Shown here piece after piece: positions 1 to 12,451 of a stretch of DNA of 64,000 bases (positions are counted from its first letter, which is position 1; each line of letters starts with the position of its first letter). Under the pieces are notes generated by a model that was not told the origin of the DNA, did no database searches, and worked only from the letters and a program-made list of their open reading frames with translations. Location of the stretch: the NCBI GenBank assembly GCA_002946415.1, contig NJPS01000033.1, positions 248,001 to 312,000 of the forward strand, given 5' to 3'. The translations under genes were made by a program, and so were the position numbers. Origin of the DNA: Rutstroemia sp. NJR-2017a BVV2 (lineage: Eukaryota > Ascomycota > Leotiomycetes > Helotiales > Rutstroemiaceae).

Positions 1-85
1 CAATGCAGCCATCCATGGAGCCATGAAACCCGCAAAGCATACTAACCGTTGTTTTGAAAAGAAAAATCGTAAATATCCCCCTTCC

Positions 86-1943
86 CTACATAGGTGCTTG
101 TGGTGCCATGCGTTGTTGATGCTGCATACCAGCCAAGTTTTGAAGCTCAACGAGTTGACGCATCATCTCCGCACATTGGACTTGCTGAGCATCGTACTGT
201 CTCTTGAGTTCTTCATTTTCCGCCTTCATCCTCTTCATTTCTTCGCGAAGGTCGCTATCGCCTTTGCTCGTTCCTCGCTTCCTTTTCCCGCCCGCCACAG
301 CTTGAGTAGGGTCCTCTTCAGTTTCCTCGACAGCGACCTGAGTGACACCGCCATCCGTATGCACGCGACGAAGATGCTCATTTAAATTCTCCTGCCGCGA
401 AAATCCCTTTCCTGTATGACGCTTACAGTTTGGATGAGGGCAATTGAGCTGCTTTTTAGGACCACCATGCTTCCCGTGGACTTCTCTTTCGTGTCGAAGG
501 AGGCCCCCCGAGTATGTAAAACCAGGAAGCTTCTCGCACCCAGCTTCCTTACATCTGTAAGGCCGATCGTGCTTGTCCATGTGTTTACTGTGGTAGAAGG
601 AAGCAATTAGTAATGTGTTTCGAGGTGAACAAGGTGGGTGAACTTACCTCCACTCGCATTTTCTGCCGAAGTCTCTAACCTCCTCGGTACATCCTGGCCA
701 AGCGCAATAAAATCGCCCATTCGCATCCTTCGTTACTTCGCGATCAGGTTTCGGAACCGGCTTCGATCGACCAGGTGATGGCGCGTCTTCTTCGTCTTTC
801 GGGATCTCTGGAAGTTCCATCTGGGGCTCAATTATCGGATGTTCTTCTGGCGCTGTCATCGGTTGTGCGGTGTATGGGTTCTCGGAGAGTGGTGGTGGTG
901 GACTAGGATATCGAGGTTCATCGTGCTTGAATTCATCTGGTTCTTGGGTGTCGTGAGCCATCTGCATTGGGTATTGCGTGTCTGGCATAAATGCTCTCGA
1001 CTCGTAGCTCAAACTCATATTTACGGTAAATGGGGCACGGTCGTAGTTTTGATAGAAATTTGTAGTCTCTGGATCGAAAGCGTCGGCGTAATGTTGCGCG
1101 AATGGATGGTAATTGCCACTTTCGAGAATGTTGCGATTATGCTGAGGGTGTGTATGATTGTTGTAGTGGAAGGGAAAATTGGTGGTGCCTGAAGCTTCGG
1201 TGGTCAAAGTTTGCTGCTCCGCGTCGTGTGGCTGGTGCCTTAATAATCCATTTTCGCTTTTCTCAGCTGGGACAACACCTCTTGTTATAATGCGCTGAGA
1301 TGAAAGTCGGAGATCGACGCATGCATTTGAAGGATTTAAAGAATCAAAGGTATGACTCGGTTTTATTTTGACTACCTTATTAGTGTGCGCGTCGATGTTG
1401 GCGTTGCTTTCGGCTAGCCTCCCACAATATAAAGTCGATTTCTGGTCGTAGGAGCCATGAGTGGCCGCCTCTAGACCTGGGGATTTGGATGGGTGTGTAC
1501 CGGACATGACGGCTATGGGTGACATGGAATCATTCGTCAGTCACATGCTTTCCAAGGTGCAAGGTTGCACAAAATGCGAGCATGCGAGTCTGCGTTACCA
1601 TGAATAGATTGTGACTCACCAAGTTGGGACGGCGGCTTAGACACCGGTGCTGCCTGCATGGATCGTGAGGTGTGCCTTGGAAATGCCGAAAGCTGATTTG
1701 CTCGAAATGTTGGTGAAATAGCCTGAGATACGGCTTGGTCTGCCCCTCTATTCACCTGAACCCTTGTAGTTGTCCTCGTCTTACTGGAGCCCGTAAGGTT
1801 GTCGGTGAATGGAGGCCAGTCAGACTCATTCGGGCGTCGAAGCTGGTTGCCGTTCTGATACTGACCGAGGACAAATAAATCGCCGTCGCGTGGTTCTTGC
1901 TTAATCGTTGGTATTGGCGTGTTTGCTGAGATTGCTGCTGCAT
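86..1943 (-). CDS. C2H2 zinc-finger transcription factor (5' end unresolved)
   Basis: Probable nuclear DNA-binding regulator. Exons that keep one frame are 1943-1620, 1512-648 and 587-86; the introns are 1619-1513 (GTGAGT, ATAG) and 647-588 (GTAAGT, CAG). The splice at 648/587 completes a zinc finger: C-x4-C ends in exon 2 and its H-x3-H (KHMDKH) opens exon 3. Two more fingers follow, each C-x4-C then H-x4-H (RCKEAGC...HEREVH and NCPHPNC...HLRRVH). Before them is a long disordered, proline-rich region with a PKPDREV basic stretch. After them come a KRKR patch and a heptad-like segment (REEMKRMKAENEELKRQ) that should form a coiled coil. The frame also stays open above 1943, to about 2049. I favour an intron acceptor at 1944-1945 and could not place the start codon. 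Targets are unknown. Confidence 0.8.
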
Positions 1944-2245
1944 CTGGTTTAAAATAAATGTCAGAAAGTGGGTTGTGCCATGTATCAGCCAGCCGCAACA
2001 ACAGAACAATTCTAGAAGAAAAAACTTGTGATCCCGGTGTGCAATTCACTTTCCATGCGTTCGCGTAAAGGTAACTGCGCTTGCCCCAGGAATGAGAGTT
2101 CCAGGAAGATAAGATAGATGCCAGTCACCCTCCTCAGTATCTAAAGTCATCGTGGATACATGGGCGAAACAGGCCAATCGAGCTTTTCCATGGCCTGACC
2201 TGTACGATCAACACAACCTAAATAGGCAATCAATTGCTGCGTGGT

Positions 2246-2956
2246 TTAGACTCGGCCGTGGTACCACCTCCAGAGTATTCGAGACTCGACCATTTTTTGG
2301 TGGCAGTACAATGTGTCCTTGGATTGATTGCGGTTCGAAAGGACAATCACAGATCCTCCTTTGAAAGTTCGCCGTGTTCGAGGCTCCGAGTTCACGTTTG
2401 CAAACCACAGCACTGCCCAACAACTGTCTCTGGTCTACTGTAGGCTAGATTTTTGAAGAAAAGAGTGGCGCTTACCGAGTGATACATGGTTTGAAGACGA
2501 ATCATACATTTCTCGAAGAGGTGTCCAGGCCGAGACTTGCGGGCGGCGCTGCGGTGCCTCGGATCGCTGCGAATAGTTGAGTCGCATATAGAACATCCAG
2601 CAAACTCCCCATAGCACAACAATTGATAGCTTTACCCCAGACCATGGCCATGTGGAATTGAGAGGGCGCTGACCTTCGGGCCATTCCAGAAACCATCCAA
2701 CACCAAACAATGATTTCAGGCGACCACAACACATATTTGGAAGATCTCGAAATTTAGGCTGACGTGCAAGATGCACAAATTCCTGGCCATACTTCAGTAT
2801 CAGGAACCTTATGATCATGGCTATCGAGAGTAGGTAGAACTGATCGATGAAGTAAGCAAAGGGGTTTCTGGAGGCGATTGAATATCGGTGATCGATTGTG
2901 AATTCTTTGCTTGACCCGTGTGGAGGGTTCTGCAAGACTTTTTGTTGACTTAGCAC
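2246..2956 (-). CDS. Possible small membrane-protein gene, partial
   Basis: Weakly supported. One open stretch (2956 down to 2476) joins through a GTAAGC...GGGCAG intron (2475-2413) to a second stretch (2412-2246) ending in TAA, with the phase preserved. The peptide contains two hydrophobic segments, FYLLSIAMIIRFLIL and KLSIVVLWGVCWMFYM, and a polar C-terminus. No ATG opens the first stretch: the first in-frame Met lies inside the first hydrophobic segment, so an upstream exon is missing or the gene is decayed. I do not recognise the family. A distant likeness of the segment after the first hydrophobic stretch to fungal family-2 glycosyltransferases came to mind but has no firm motif behind it. 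It lies upstream of the zinc-finger gene on the same strand and could be part of that gene's 5' region. Confidence 0.28.
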
Positions 2957-5900
2957 GTCGTTAGTCCACTCATTCTGTGAAGATATTTACATACATGAAT
3001 AAGAAAGTCACGCGATGATCTTGGATCTTGCTGTCGCTGCTAGATCCTCGTATCCATCATCACCATCATTACCATCATCATCAATGCAACAACCCAGATT
3101 TCCTGTGACTCGGGGCAGGCTACGTGGGTATGCTGCAAGAAAGAGACTCACATGTCCATGTACACTTTCCCACCGGTCTTCAGCCGCATCACAGCCAATC
3201 TGCCCCGTTGTTGCCCGGTCCTTGGTGCAATCTGCAAGTACCATTGCCCGCAGCCTGCAGAGCCTCTCGATATTATCGAGATTGTCATTCTGGTCGCCTC
3301 CTCTCTTGCGTAAAGACCCCACAACCCTGCGTTTCAGCAGCGGAAAAAGGGGGACGAAGAAAAATATATCACAACGAGCGTAAAGTATGTCATCAGCTGG
3401 ATCCGCAAGAAGAAAAGATCAAGAACAGCATCCTATACTAATAGCATCTCACCCGCACTTGCGAAAAATTTCAACATCCCCCTGTTCACCGACACCTTCC
3501 ATCTTCCATTGGGGGCTGAAAGTCCCATGCATGGAACTTTCGGGGATAATAATAGGCCCAGCACTGCTTCGGTGTTGTAGCTGTGCTTATTATGATCGGT
3601 GAGGGACAAATACTAGGTGCAACCCCAGTCTTGACATTGGCGTCATCTTGTATGCAGCCCTATAGCGGGGGGCCAATGCTGTTGGGGTAATACGCCGCTT
3701 CCTTGTCAAACTACTTTCCTTCACCGTGTGGGCGCAGTGTGGCGAAGAAAATAAGGGAAGAAGAATGGGAAGGTCGATCCATTCTCGGTTTATAAGGGGG
3801 AGAGGGTTTTCTTTTCTACTTAATTCAATTTAAGTGTTTGTTACTCAGGCATTGCCGTCTAGGTGCCAGGCCAACGTTTTTTCCTGAGGCGCCAGGACGA
3901 AAGTTGTGCCGATTATCTTTTCCGTAAACATTCCGACCTGGTATTTTCATGAACATCATATAATCCTCTTAGTATCCCCAAAGAACTCATTCAAAACCGG
4001 CTGTCGCAAAGAGTACCGAAGTGTCAAGATGAAGATAACTCAAGATGACCCCAACGTGTTTTTCGAGGCCCAGACTGCAATCGAACTCCGGAACTCCAGG
4101 AGGCAGACCTCATCCAACCGCACGGTTTCCTATTGAGGTTTCGTGCATGTCCCTGCCAACTTATCGATTATGACAGGCATTGGCAAACTCGCATCATGAC
4201 CAGGGCCGACCTATTCTCCGGGATCGCAAGATTAAGTAGAAATCTTCGTGCGGTGTGCTGAAAGACTGATGCTCATAGCATGCCACGGAACCTCTCGTAT
4301 ATCTCGCCGCATGCAAGATCAGTTCTGATGCTTGAAGATCTTTGTAATATTCATCAGCAACAGGGAAGTTTCTAAAATTGAGTTGTACGAGTTACTCTTT
4401 GCATTGTTCTTCGCCCCATACATCTCGGTGGTTGAGAAAACCTTCCGCGACTTTAACCCGAAAGACCGTCAAAGTAACCCTACCCAAGGAAACTCACTGG
4501 CTGCGACTACACAAGAGCTTCCGGGTGGTGCAGAGAAAGCTGAGAGATGGACGCTGGAAAAGCCGGTATTGGTGATCGGGCTTCTTTCCAACAGAGATTC
4601 ATCCAATCATCGTGCTACAATGAGAAGAGTTCAGCTCGATATGCACGGCATGAATAATGACCCGTGAGGCCATTTACCAATTTGCTATTTTGAATTCCCA
4701 TACTTCTTCCAAGAAGTGGTGGATCAAGCATCGAACGATTGTCTGCCGATCAAGCCATGCTATAGGCTACGTCGGACTCTGGTCGTTTTCTCCCAAGAGT
4801 GTCTGAGAAACTGGAAGTGTTAGAGGTAGGACCTTCTCACCTCAAGCTTTCTATTTGCTTGCTGTGTACCATCGGGCGGCGACATCACTTCTCTAAGCTA
4901 TCCCGTGCTTACTGCTTGGCCTTTCCAGCATCTAGTGAAGTACTTGGATGTTGACCTTCCCTATGCAAAGCATACTCAAAGCATTCCTGCTACAACAGAT
5001 GAAGCCCATGTATCGTTGGGGAGCTGGCGAACGGGTACACGAGCTTTGATTTCAATCCGAGGAGTCGACCTTCTAAAGCTTTCTGAATGTATACGGCATT
5101 GGCATTCCTTCGGCCTAACCGTGTGGAATACCTCAAGTGACCGGCGATCTGCGCGTGTCTACCAAAACTTCGGTTCCGAACATTACCTCTTCAACGCCGA
5201 ACCCCGTAGTTATCCACTAGCAATCGCTACTTCTCTGGGTATGCAGCCCTGTCGGCAAAGGGGTTTCGGCGTTGTTGAAACGCGAAGACGCTGCTCCCCA
5301 ATGCAGTTGGGAACTGCACCTCCCAAGGATTCGGCACATATGGGCCCTGTCGTGGATTCGTGGTGCATAACGAACTAATCAACAGTGCTCGATGCTTGGA
5401 CCAGTTCATATCCTAACTCAATCGTTCCATATGGTCGGGTGGATGTCAAGTTCTTCTATCTTTGAGAAAAAGTCTGCGAAGGTACAAATTTTCAGAGGCT
5501 AGAGACCGGAGATGATGTCAAGGTGGAGGAGGATTCATGCGGATACAAGAACTGTGAAGACGGCATATCCTAGCGTTTAGTGGGGAAACCACACTCAAAA
5601 CATCATCTGAAATCATCACTACGAAAGAACGATCTGACCTCGCAGGCCTAACCCCGCGAAACTCCGTGGGCATAACTACTGTAGCCAGATGGCACGCAGG
5701 TATCTTCGGTCTTTTCTGCTTACTTCGCTGATTTCTTCCTTTATCTCCGTTGAGGTGTGCCGACGAAATGTGCCGATTGGTTCCGGCAAAACCTTTAAGC
5801 TGAGACAACGCGAACCATATACCCACCATGGAGATTGGCGATCCCTTTTCCGGTGAGCACTTTCCAAAGCGAAGGCACATACTCCGTACAGTATGGAATA

Positions 5901-6950
5901 GAGGTGAGCATTGGTGTGGCCGTGTGCGAGTATTTTTGCGGAGCGACCGAATCCTGTCTCATCTCGTCTATTCTCCACCGCTGTATTATTTCATCTCAAC
6001 TTATATTATAGTACCAAGAATCCAGGATACTGTACCAACAGGTGCGAGCGTTTCCAAGCGGTCGCTAAAACCCATAGACTTAAGGTCTTGGCTTTTCCGC
6101 GTCTCCAAGCAATTGTCATCAGATGAGTTCATCAGGTAATCGGCCTCGGTTGCTGATCACAAATACATTTTATTTTACATTTTACACTTTCCATTATCCC
6201 TCGTGGCATACTCTGTACGAGGCATACGTATGCTGCATACGAGCATTCCCCATCTCGCTCTTTGTTAAGTCCGCGGGCCCGAGGTCTTAAGGGGTCCTTC
6301 TAGAAATTCAAGCATTGTAAGATCGCCTGCACGGATGTCGGCACGTCGCCGATGGTGGAATGGATCCACCATCTTCAAGCGCCATCAAGGTCGAACAAGT
6401 AAAACTAAGCTAAAATTCCATCAAGTGGGAATTAGTGGCCACGGCTCGGACTTTTCGATTATCTTCTTTCCCTTTACCGCGACATTCTCCTTCCATGTTC
6501 TAATACCCGCTGTCACGATTTGTGTGGGTCGAATGTTCGATGTTCTGCTCCTTTGCTCGATAGTCTACAGAGAGAAGCACTCTAGATTTCAAAGCATCCC
6601 CTTTCTTCTCGATCGTTTGCCTCCGTCGACATGGACTTAAGCCTTACCGAGAATAGAAACAGGCAAGATGTTTGTAATATCCTCTTTCATGATGTTCGTC
6701 ATTTATGTATGAGTATATGTATATAAATATTCCAATATCGCGTTGCTCATTCTCAAAAACTGCCAAGTCTCGGCCCAATTCTGTTCTGCTGCATTAAGTT
6801 TGAATAAACACATGTATCCACTTTCCTAGCTTCGAATTCCGTGATAAGAAAGTGTTCCTCAACACCCTGACACCGCCGCGTACCCATACCCATCTCCACT
6901 CCTGGTGTTACCGACCAAGAGACCCGCAATATTTCGACAGGCTCCGGAGT
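2957..6950. other. 4-kb stretch without a convincing gene
   Basis: Only short open frames occur on either strand and none carries a domain I recognise. Minor points: a TATA-like TTTATAAG near 3790 with no gene behind it, and an imperfect GAT/ATG trinucleotide run on the minus strand around 3050-3090. Frames around 4029-4250 and 4905-5378 stay open for 50-150 codons in different phases. They might be remnants of a decayed gene or simply chance. Confidence 0.5.
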
Positions 6951-6953
6951 GCA

Positions 6954-6960
6954 TATAAAT
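6954..6960 (+). promoter_or_regulatory. TATA box of the MFS transporter
   Basis: TATAAAT within GCATATAAATAC, 39-45 bases before the ATG at 6999. This is close for a fungal TATA box and implies a very short leader or a slightly downstream start. Confidence 0.45.
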
Positions 6961-6998
6961 ACTAAATCAGCCAACCCCGCCGCAAACAGTATCTCGAC

Positions 6999-8900
6999 AT
7001 GCCAGAGAAAAATTCACACGATTCGGACAGGACCAGGATTGATATCGAAGGTCATCATCAGGTCGCTACACATCCAGACCTTAGCCAATCCTCACCGGAC
7101 AACGACAGGCTCCCTACATCGTCAAAGATGGCGAACTCTCTAAAAGATAACGATAGTATCGACACGGAGCATTTTCCCAGGCAAGACTCTCTTCATGGAG
7201 AGCCTCTCGGCGCTAGCCAGTCGACTACCCTAGCAAAAGACGATGTCGAAGCCGCTGAAGATCAGAAGAAGAGGGACGAGGAGGTGCGGAGAGAAAAGAT
7301 GGAGCAGGAGCAAGACCCCAATCTGGTAACGTGGGACGGACCGGATGATCCCGAGAACCCTATGAACTGGCCCACAAGCAAGAAGTGGCTCGTCACCGTG
7401 GTCATGGGTCTCATGACTTTCTGCGTTACGTTCGCGTCAAGTGTTTTCAGTACGGCGACTGTTGTGGTTGCTGAAGTGTATGGTGTGTCGGAGGAAGTAG
7501 CTGTGCTAGGAACGTCGCTGTTTGTTCTTGGGTTTGGTGTGGGGCCTTTGGTATGTGTATCTTATCGTATAGACGATTAAGAGGCTTCTTTGCTAACATA
7601 GTATACAATAGGTCTGGGGTCCAGGCTCTGAGCTTTTCGGTAGAAAACTACCGCTTTTCCTCGGATACGCCTGCTTCGCCATCTTCCAGATCCCTGTCGC
7701 GGTTGCGCAGAACTTCTACACGATTATGATCTGTCGGTTCGTGGGTGGATGTTTTGCTAGTGCACCGTTGGCTATTGTGGGTGGTGCATTGGCAGATTTC
7801 TTTGGACCCGTCGAGAGAGGCGTGGCGGTTTGTGTTTTCGCTGCTGCGACTTTCATTGGACCTGTAAGTTGTGTTCCTGGCATCTAGGATGGAGAATGTG
7901 TGACTGACATGTTTGTAGATTGCGGGACCTATCGGTGGTAGTTTCATCGTTACATCGGATCTGGGTTGGAGATGGACTGCTTGGATTACTTTGATCTTGG
8001 CAGCCTTCTTCGGAACCATAGGTCTTTTCCTCGTCCCCGAAACATCTCATCCAAAGATCCTGCAGAACCGTGCTGCAAGACTTCGATTCGAGACCAAGAA
8101 CTGGGCCATCCACAGCAAAGCCGATGAGGTAAGTGCGATTCGCACTCTCCCATAACCCCACCCGCATACACAATACTAACACCCATCCCCCCCTCCAGCT
8201 CCAACTCGACTTCCACACCATCATGCAAACCTACCTCCTCCGGCCCTTCATCATGCTCGCCCAAGAACCCATCCTCCTCCTCATCACCATCTACATGATG
8301 CTCATCTACGGCATCCTCTACCTCTTCTTCGAAGCCTATCCCATCTCCTTCCAACAACACCGCCACTGGGCCGCCGGCCCCGCCGCCCTCCCCTTCATCG
8401 GCATCCTCATCGGCGTCATCCTCGGCGCCCTCACCATCTCCTTCGTCACCCGCACCCGCTTCGCCCGCAAGCTCCAAAAACACGGCCGCGTCATCCCAGA
8501 AGAACGTCTTCCCCCTATGATCCTCGGCTCCGTGATCCTCCCCATCGGCCTCTTCTGGTTCGCATGGACGTCCGATCCTAACATTTCTTGGGTCCCACAG
8601 GTTATCTCCGGGGTGTTCATCGGGTGGGGGATTCTCATGATCTTCCTCCAGGGCCTGAATTATATCATTGATGTCTACATGTGGCATGCGAATTCCGCGC
8701 TTGCGGCGAATACCTTCCTCCGCAGTTTCGCGGGCGCGGGATTCCCGCTGTTTGCCCAGTATATGTACAATGGGTTGGGCGTCGCCTGGGCGACGAGTCT
8801 GCTGGGGTTCTTGTGCATTGCGATGGTTCCGGCGCCGATTCTGTTCTTCTTGTATGGGGCAAAGGTCAGAAAGATGAGTAAGTTTAGTCCGAGCGCTTAG
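6999..8900 (+). CDS. MFS transporter, DHA1 (drug:H+ antiporter-1) type
   Basis: A plasma-membrane proton-coupled exporter of the fungal multidrug/polyamine family (Tpo1/Flu1-like). Exons 6999-7550, 7612-7863, 7919-8128 and 8199-8900 give 571 residues; all introns are GT-AG. A charged cytoplasmic N-terminus of about 120 residues leads to the family signature DPENPMNWP just before TM1. TM2-3 carry the MFS motif-A region GPGSELFGRK. TM4-5 hold GRF-type (CRFVGG) and GPIAGPIGG motifs, the antiporter motif C region, and PETSHP ends the first bundle. Six more hydrophobic segments lie in exon 4, with ANTFLRSFAGAGFPLFA near the end as in the DHA1 family. The substrate cannot be inferred. Exon 4 is strikingly C-rich at third positions (8199-8560) compared with exon 1. 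The next gene downstream is convergent. Confidence 0.92.
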
Positions 8901-9747
8901 GCTGGTGCGGGAGGATAATGGGGTTGCATGATTCATTGGTTGGGTGTTTTGCATGCATAAATCATGACGAAGATGATGAGAGATGACGATTGTGTTTATG
9001 GCCTTATGGAATGGATGGATGCATACTTTGTTTGGGTTGTTGCATAGAAAAGCGAAAAGCAGTCATGTTTGCATTTTTTTGGGAGCGAGGAGTTTCGGAA
9101 ATTATGACATATATAGATAGTTACGATACCTTGATGTGGGCGCGGCATTAGCATAGCATAGCATAGCAGGGAATATTTGGATGGATGTAATTAGTTAATG
9201 AAATGGAGAAGATTACAGATCATACAGTGCTGTGGTAAATGAGGGAGAGATTGAATGGTGAACTGCCTAGCGAGGATGCGGGGGGAATTGATGCGGGGAG
9301 AGTTTTTTTCGGTCTGGTTACTGTCGCCAGTATCAAAAGCATCAGATCTAAGCATTGGTTCAGCTGGTCTAGCAAAACTGCCACAGAACGCTGTAAACTT
9401 TCGATCTGGTTCTCTCATGCTACTGAAAATCAATCCCTTTTCATATAAGAAGGTAAGCGAAATACTCCATAGATTGGTTGATTGGTAAATATGTACTTTC
9501 GTATAGTTCTGCGAATCTTGGTATCTAGTCTAAAATCTCCACACAAGCAAGGCAATGCAATCAATCTCCATCTCCATCTTACGCACTCTAAAAGCAAATC
9601 ATCTAGTAACGCCACCGCTGCAAGAAATCCTGGCCATGCATGCAATTGAAGAAAGTAGAGAAAACCCACGCCAAAAAGAAACAGGACCTAGAAAAGCACT
9701 TGCTCGCTCGCTCGCTGATTGACTCGCACCATCATACTCCCTGAAAC
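8901..9747. other. Convergent intergenic region, MFS/lipase
   Basis: Space between two gene 3' ends. It holds only short chance frames and a small TAGCATAGCATAGCA repeat at about 9150-9166. Presumed 3' UTRs and terminators lie here; I saw no defined signal. Confidence 0.5.
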
Positions 9748-11253
9748 TCACAGAATAAACTCCTCATCGAGCCAATGTTTCAAAACTAGTCTGCCCTCGT
9801 CGAAACTCGATTTGTTAACTCGCATAATGATCGCTGCATGGCTGTGCTTAACCTTATGGATGAAGACGGGATATTTGCGGAATCCCACATCATCCAACGC
9901 CTGGATCATTTTGAACTGATAAGGCGCCAAAGCCAAGGTAGGACCCAGGTGGGAAGAAGTATCGGGTTTCTCTGGATCAGTGACGGCTTCGGAGTGGAAG
10001 GATTTCGTGCGTTCATGGCGGACAGAACTAGGTCCGTCTTCGGCGTCGGAGAATTCGGGCGTCATGTCGTTGAGGTACTCGTTGCTTTGGGCGGAATTCA
10101 GGTTTTCATAGACATCCTCGACGGCTTCACGCATCCCGGTTATGAGGAGTGGGACACGGTAGTTTTGGGGCTGGATGCTGGCGAGACCTTGTTCGTAAAG
10201 GCGGATGCGGCGTTTGCTGCGTAGGGATTGAATGACGGAGTTGACGAGGAAGGCGACGACACCGAAGGGAATGAAGAAAACCATTGCCAGGATGAGAGGG
10301 AGGTTACCAAAGGTTTTCTGGGTGCCTGTCATGAACCGTGTGCTGATGCTCGAGTCTATAGTTTTGTCGAGAGGGGAGACTGGGTTTTTCGGGTCAACAA
10401 TGACATCTTCGTAATCTTTCAGGTAATTTATCTTGATTTTATCCAGATTCACGAACGGATCGGTGCTAGAGATGCCGGCGGTATAGTAGACGGTGCTTCG
10501 ATCATTGACGATATTTGCATACAATGTCCTTCTTTCGAATTTTGCGAGCCCTTTCAAGAAGATCGATTCGGGATCCGCGAGTATTTCCAACAGTGGTCGC
10601 CCCGTATCCCTGAATTTATCTATCGTGAACAATTGTCGGCCAGATGTAGATAATGTTCGAGCTCCTAGGACATTCCAAATATGATTGTGCCATCCCTTCA
10701 GCGGAGTTCTTACGCCTAGATGAGGAGTAGCAAACGTCGTGAAGTTCTGCGCGCTCGGGATTAGTATTCGCTGTATTTCTGTAACGGTTCCAGTACCAAC
10801 ATACCACTGGCTTGATCTTTTCGAAGAAACCTTTACTTTCAAGTAAGCCAACAGAGTAACGGGCAACAAGACCACCTAGAGAATATCCAACAACTGAGAG
10901 TCTGGTGATTTGTTGTCCATCTCTCGCGAGCTTCTCAATCTCCTCCTCGATCTCGGCCGTCACTCTTTCGCCACCCAGTTCAATCCCATCGTATGTAAAG
11001 CTGCCACTGTTGCGCTTTGCGACCAGAATATGAAGACTTTCTTCCGGATGCTTCGCCCGTAACGATTTCGCCACTGTTTCCAGATGGTTTGGGTTGCCCC
11101 ATAGTCTGCGCAGGGCAAGATAAAGTCAGCGTTGGAGTTGGAGTTGGAGTTGGAGTTGGAGTTGGGGAGAGCCAGCAGCGCAAAATATCCCACTTACCCG
11201 TGAACAATCACAACAAGATGTTGTGCATCACGGCTGGTACCGGTGTAATCCAT
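9748..11253 (-). CDS. DUF676 (ROG1-like) serine lipase
   Basis: A putative lipid-acting alpha/beta hydrolase related to yeast Rog1 and YGL144C/YDL109C. Exons 11253-11198, 11105-10805 and 10746-9748 give 451 residues. The short first exon encodes QHLVVIVHG, and the first splice completes HGLWGNPNHLE, the oxyanion-hole region of the family. The nucleophile elbow is GYSLGG (around residue 94), followed by FATPHLGV. A hydrophobic segment (NLPLILAMVFFIPFGVVAFL, about residues 264-285) suggests a membrane anchor, which the short fungal relatives often have. The C-terminal HSHAAIIMR probably supplies the catalytic His. Intron 1 (11197-11106) carries a hexanucleotide tandem repeat. The P450 upstream is divergent. 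Confidence 0.88.
11131..11166 (+). repeat. (GTTGGA)6 hexanucleotide microsatellite in lipase intron 1
   Basis: Six copies of GTTGGA on the plus strand. On the coding strand this reads TCCAAC, a C-rich pyrimidine-biased run about 25 bases before the CGCAG acceptor, so copy-number change would alter intron length and acceptor context. Confidence 0.9.
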
Positions 11254-12385
11254 ATCTTCGTTGCTGAAGAATACCCGGTCCAAAGAAGCAAAGGAGAAAG
11301 GTAACAATGCGAAGGTATTGTGGTAAGTATGTTAGTGGAAGAAAGAGTCCTGAGAGACCCTTTCAAACCACTAACAATAAGCCTTCGCACTGTCGCGTGC
11401 TCGGGCTTTCTGACTCAAATAGAATCAATGACGCGTGCTTTAGTGAGATCCACGAGAGCGACTACAGGGTGTCAGGGGATGCAAACCAAAATAACCTGCA
11501 GCCTGGAAATGCAGTTTCAGGGAATGCGCAGCCCGACCCCGGATTTCAGCACACTGGGAATGATCGACTGGGAATTGGTACGAAGTATGTGAGAATAAGT
11601 TGTGAGAAGAGCCGAAAAGGTAGAAGAGAGAGAAGAGAGAGAAAGAGGAAGAGAAGGAAGAGAAGAGAAGGAGAGGGAAATTCAAGCTCTTATCCGCACA
11701 GGACTGTCCCACCAACAGCCCTCCCTTCTCTATTTATCACTACGTAACCTTCAAGGTGGGGGACGGCGGGGACCCTTTTCAGCAAAACGGACCGGATCAG
11801 GACAAAAGATAAGGAAAAGAGTCTTGGTAGCCGCTAAGTAACCTTAACCTTAACTGCTCGATAGTGCAGACTGTGCAGACTGTGCAGTATCCTTTTCTCT
11901 TATCACATCGCACTGAAGACATGTTCGAATGCGGTAGCTGCGCTCATTCGATGCCGCTAGTAACTCTTTCTCCGATGACATCCCGGACTTTAATGCAGTA
12001 CGGAGTAGTTTGCTTCTTTGCGCCCCGTATGCATATGGAGTACTATGGAGGTGCCAGCCTGCTAATCATCGGTCCGTCCCGACCTCAGTTGGCCCGCTGG
12101 GTCGGTTCATTCGGTAGTCCACCGGGTTCTCTTGTTCCGGCGATTCACTCGGCGTTGGAGGCTGAAGCGACTATCATTTCAAGACTACATTGGCAGCTGG
12201 CCATCTCTGAGTCCTGACTGGCTCGGGTCAACACCACATAATCATTCACCACCAACATTTGCATCACCAACAGCGACGTGCAGGCTTTGCAGCGCAATGT
12301 ATTCCGTTGGTCTTAATCTTAACTGCGCCTCTCTATCCCTGACACTGCCATCAGCAGATAGAGACGGAGAGCCAGAGAAAGAGGA
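11254..12385. other. Shared upstream region of lipase and P450
   Basis: About 1.2 kb between divergent starts. It contains a purine tract (about 11598-11690, GAGAGAAGAGAG-like). Two short motifs recur: AACCTTAACCTTAAC near 11841 and GTGCAGACTGTGCAGACTGTGCAG near 11864-11888. The open frames here look like chance. Confidence 0.5.
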
Positions 12386-12390
12386 TATAA
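12386..12390 (+). promoter_or_regulatory. TATA box of the P450 gene
   Basis: TATAA in GGATATAATTGG, 62-66 bases upstream of the ATG at 12452. Confidence 0.45.
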
Positions 12391-12451
12391 TTGGGGCTCG
12401 TCCCCTCCAGCAAAATACCACAATCAAAGTTGCTCAATCCTCACCATCATC

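Noticed and set aside
2246..2956. Family-2 glycosyltransferase fragment
   Set aside because: Only a vague resemblance in one hydrophobic and basic segment; none of the D, DxD or QxxRW motifs is present.
7986..8954. 322-codon antisense frame over the MFS transporter
   Set aside because: Caused by C-rich third positions in exon 4; the acidic low-complexity product has no domain, and the sense strand encodes a clear transporter.
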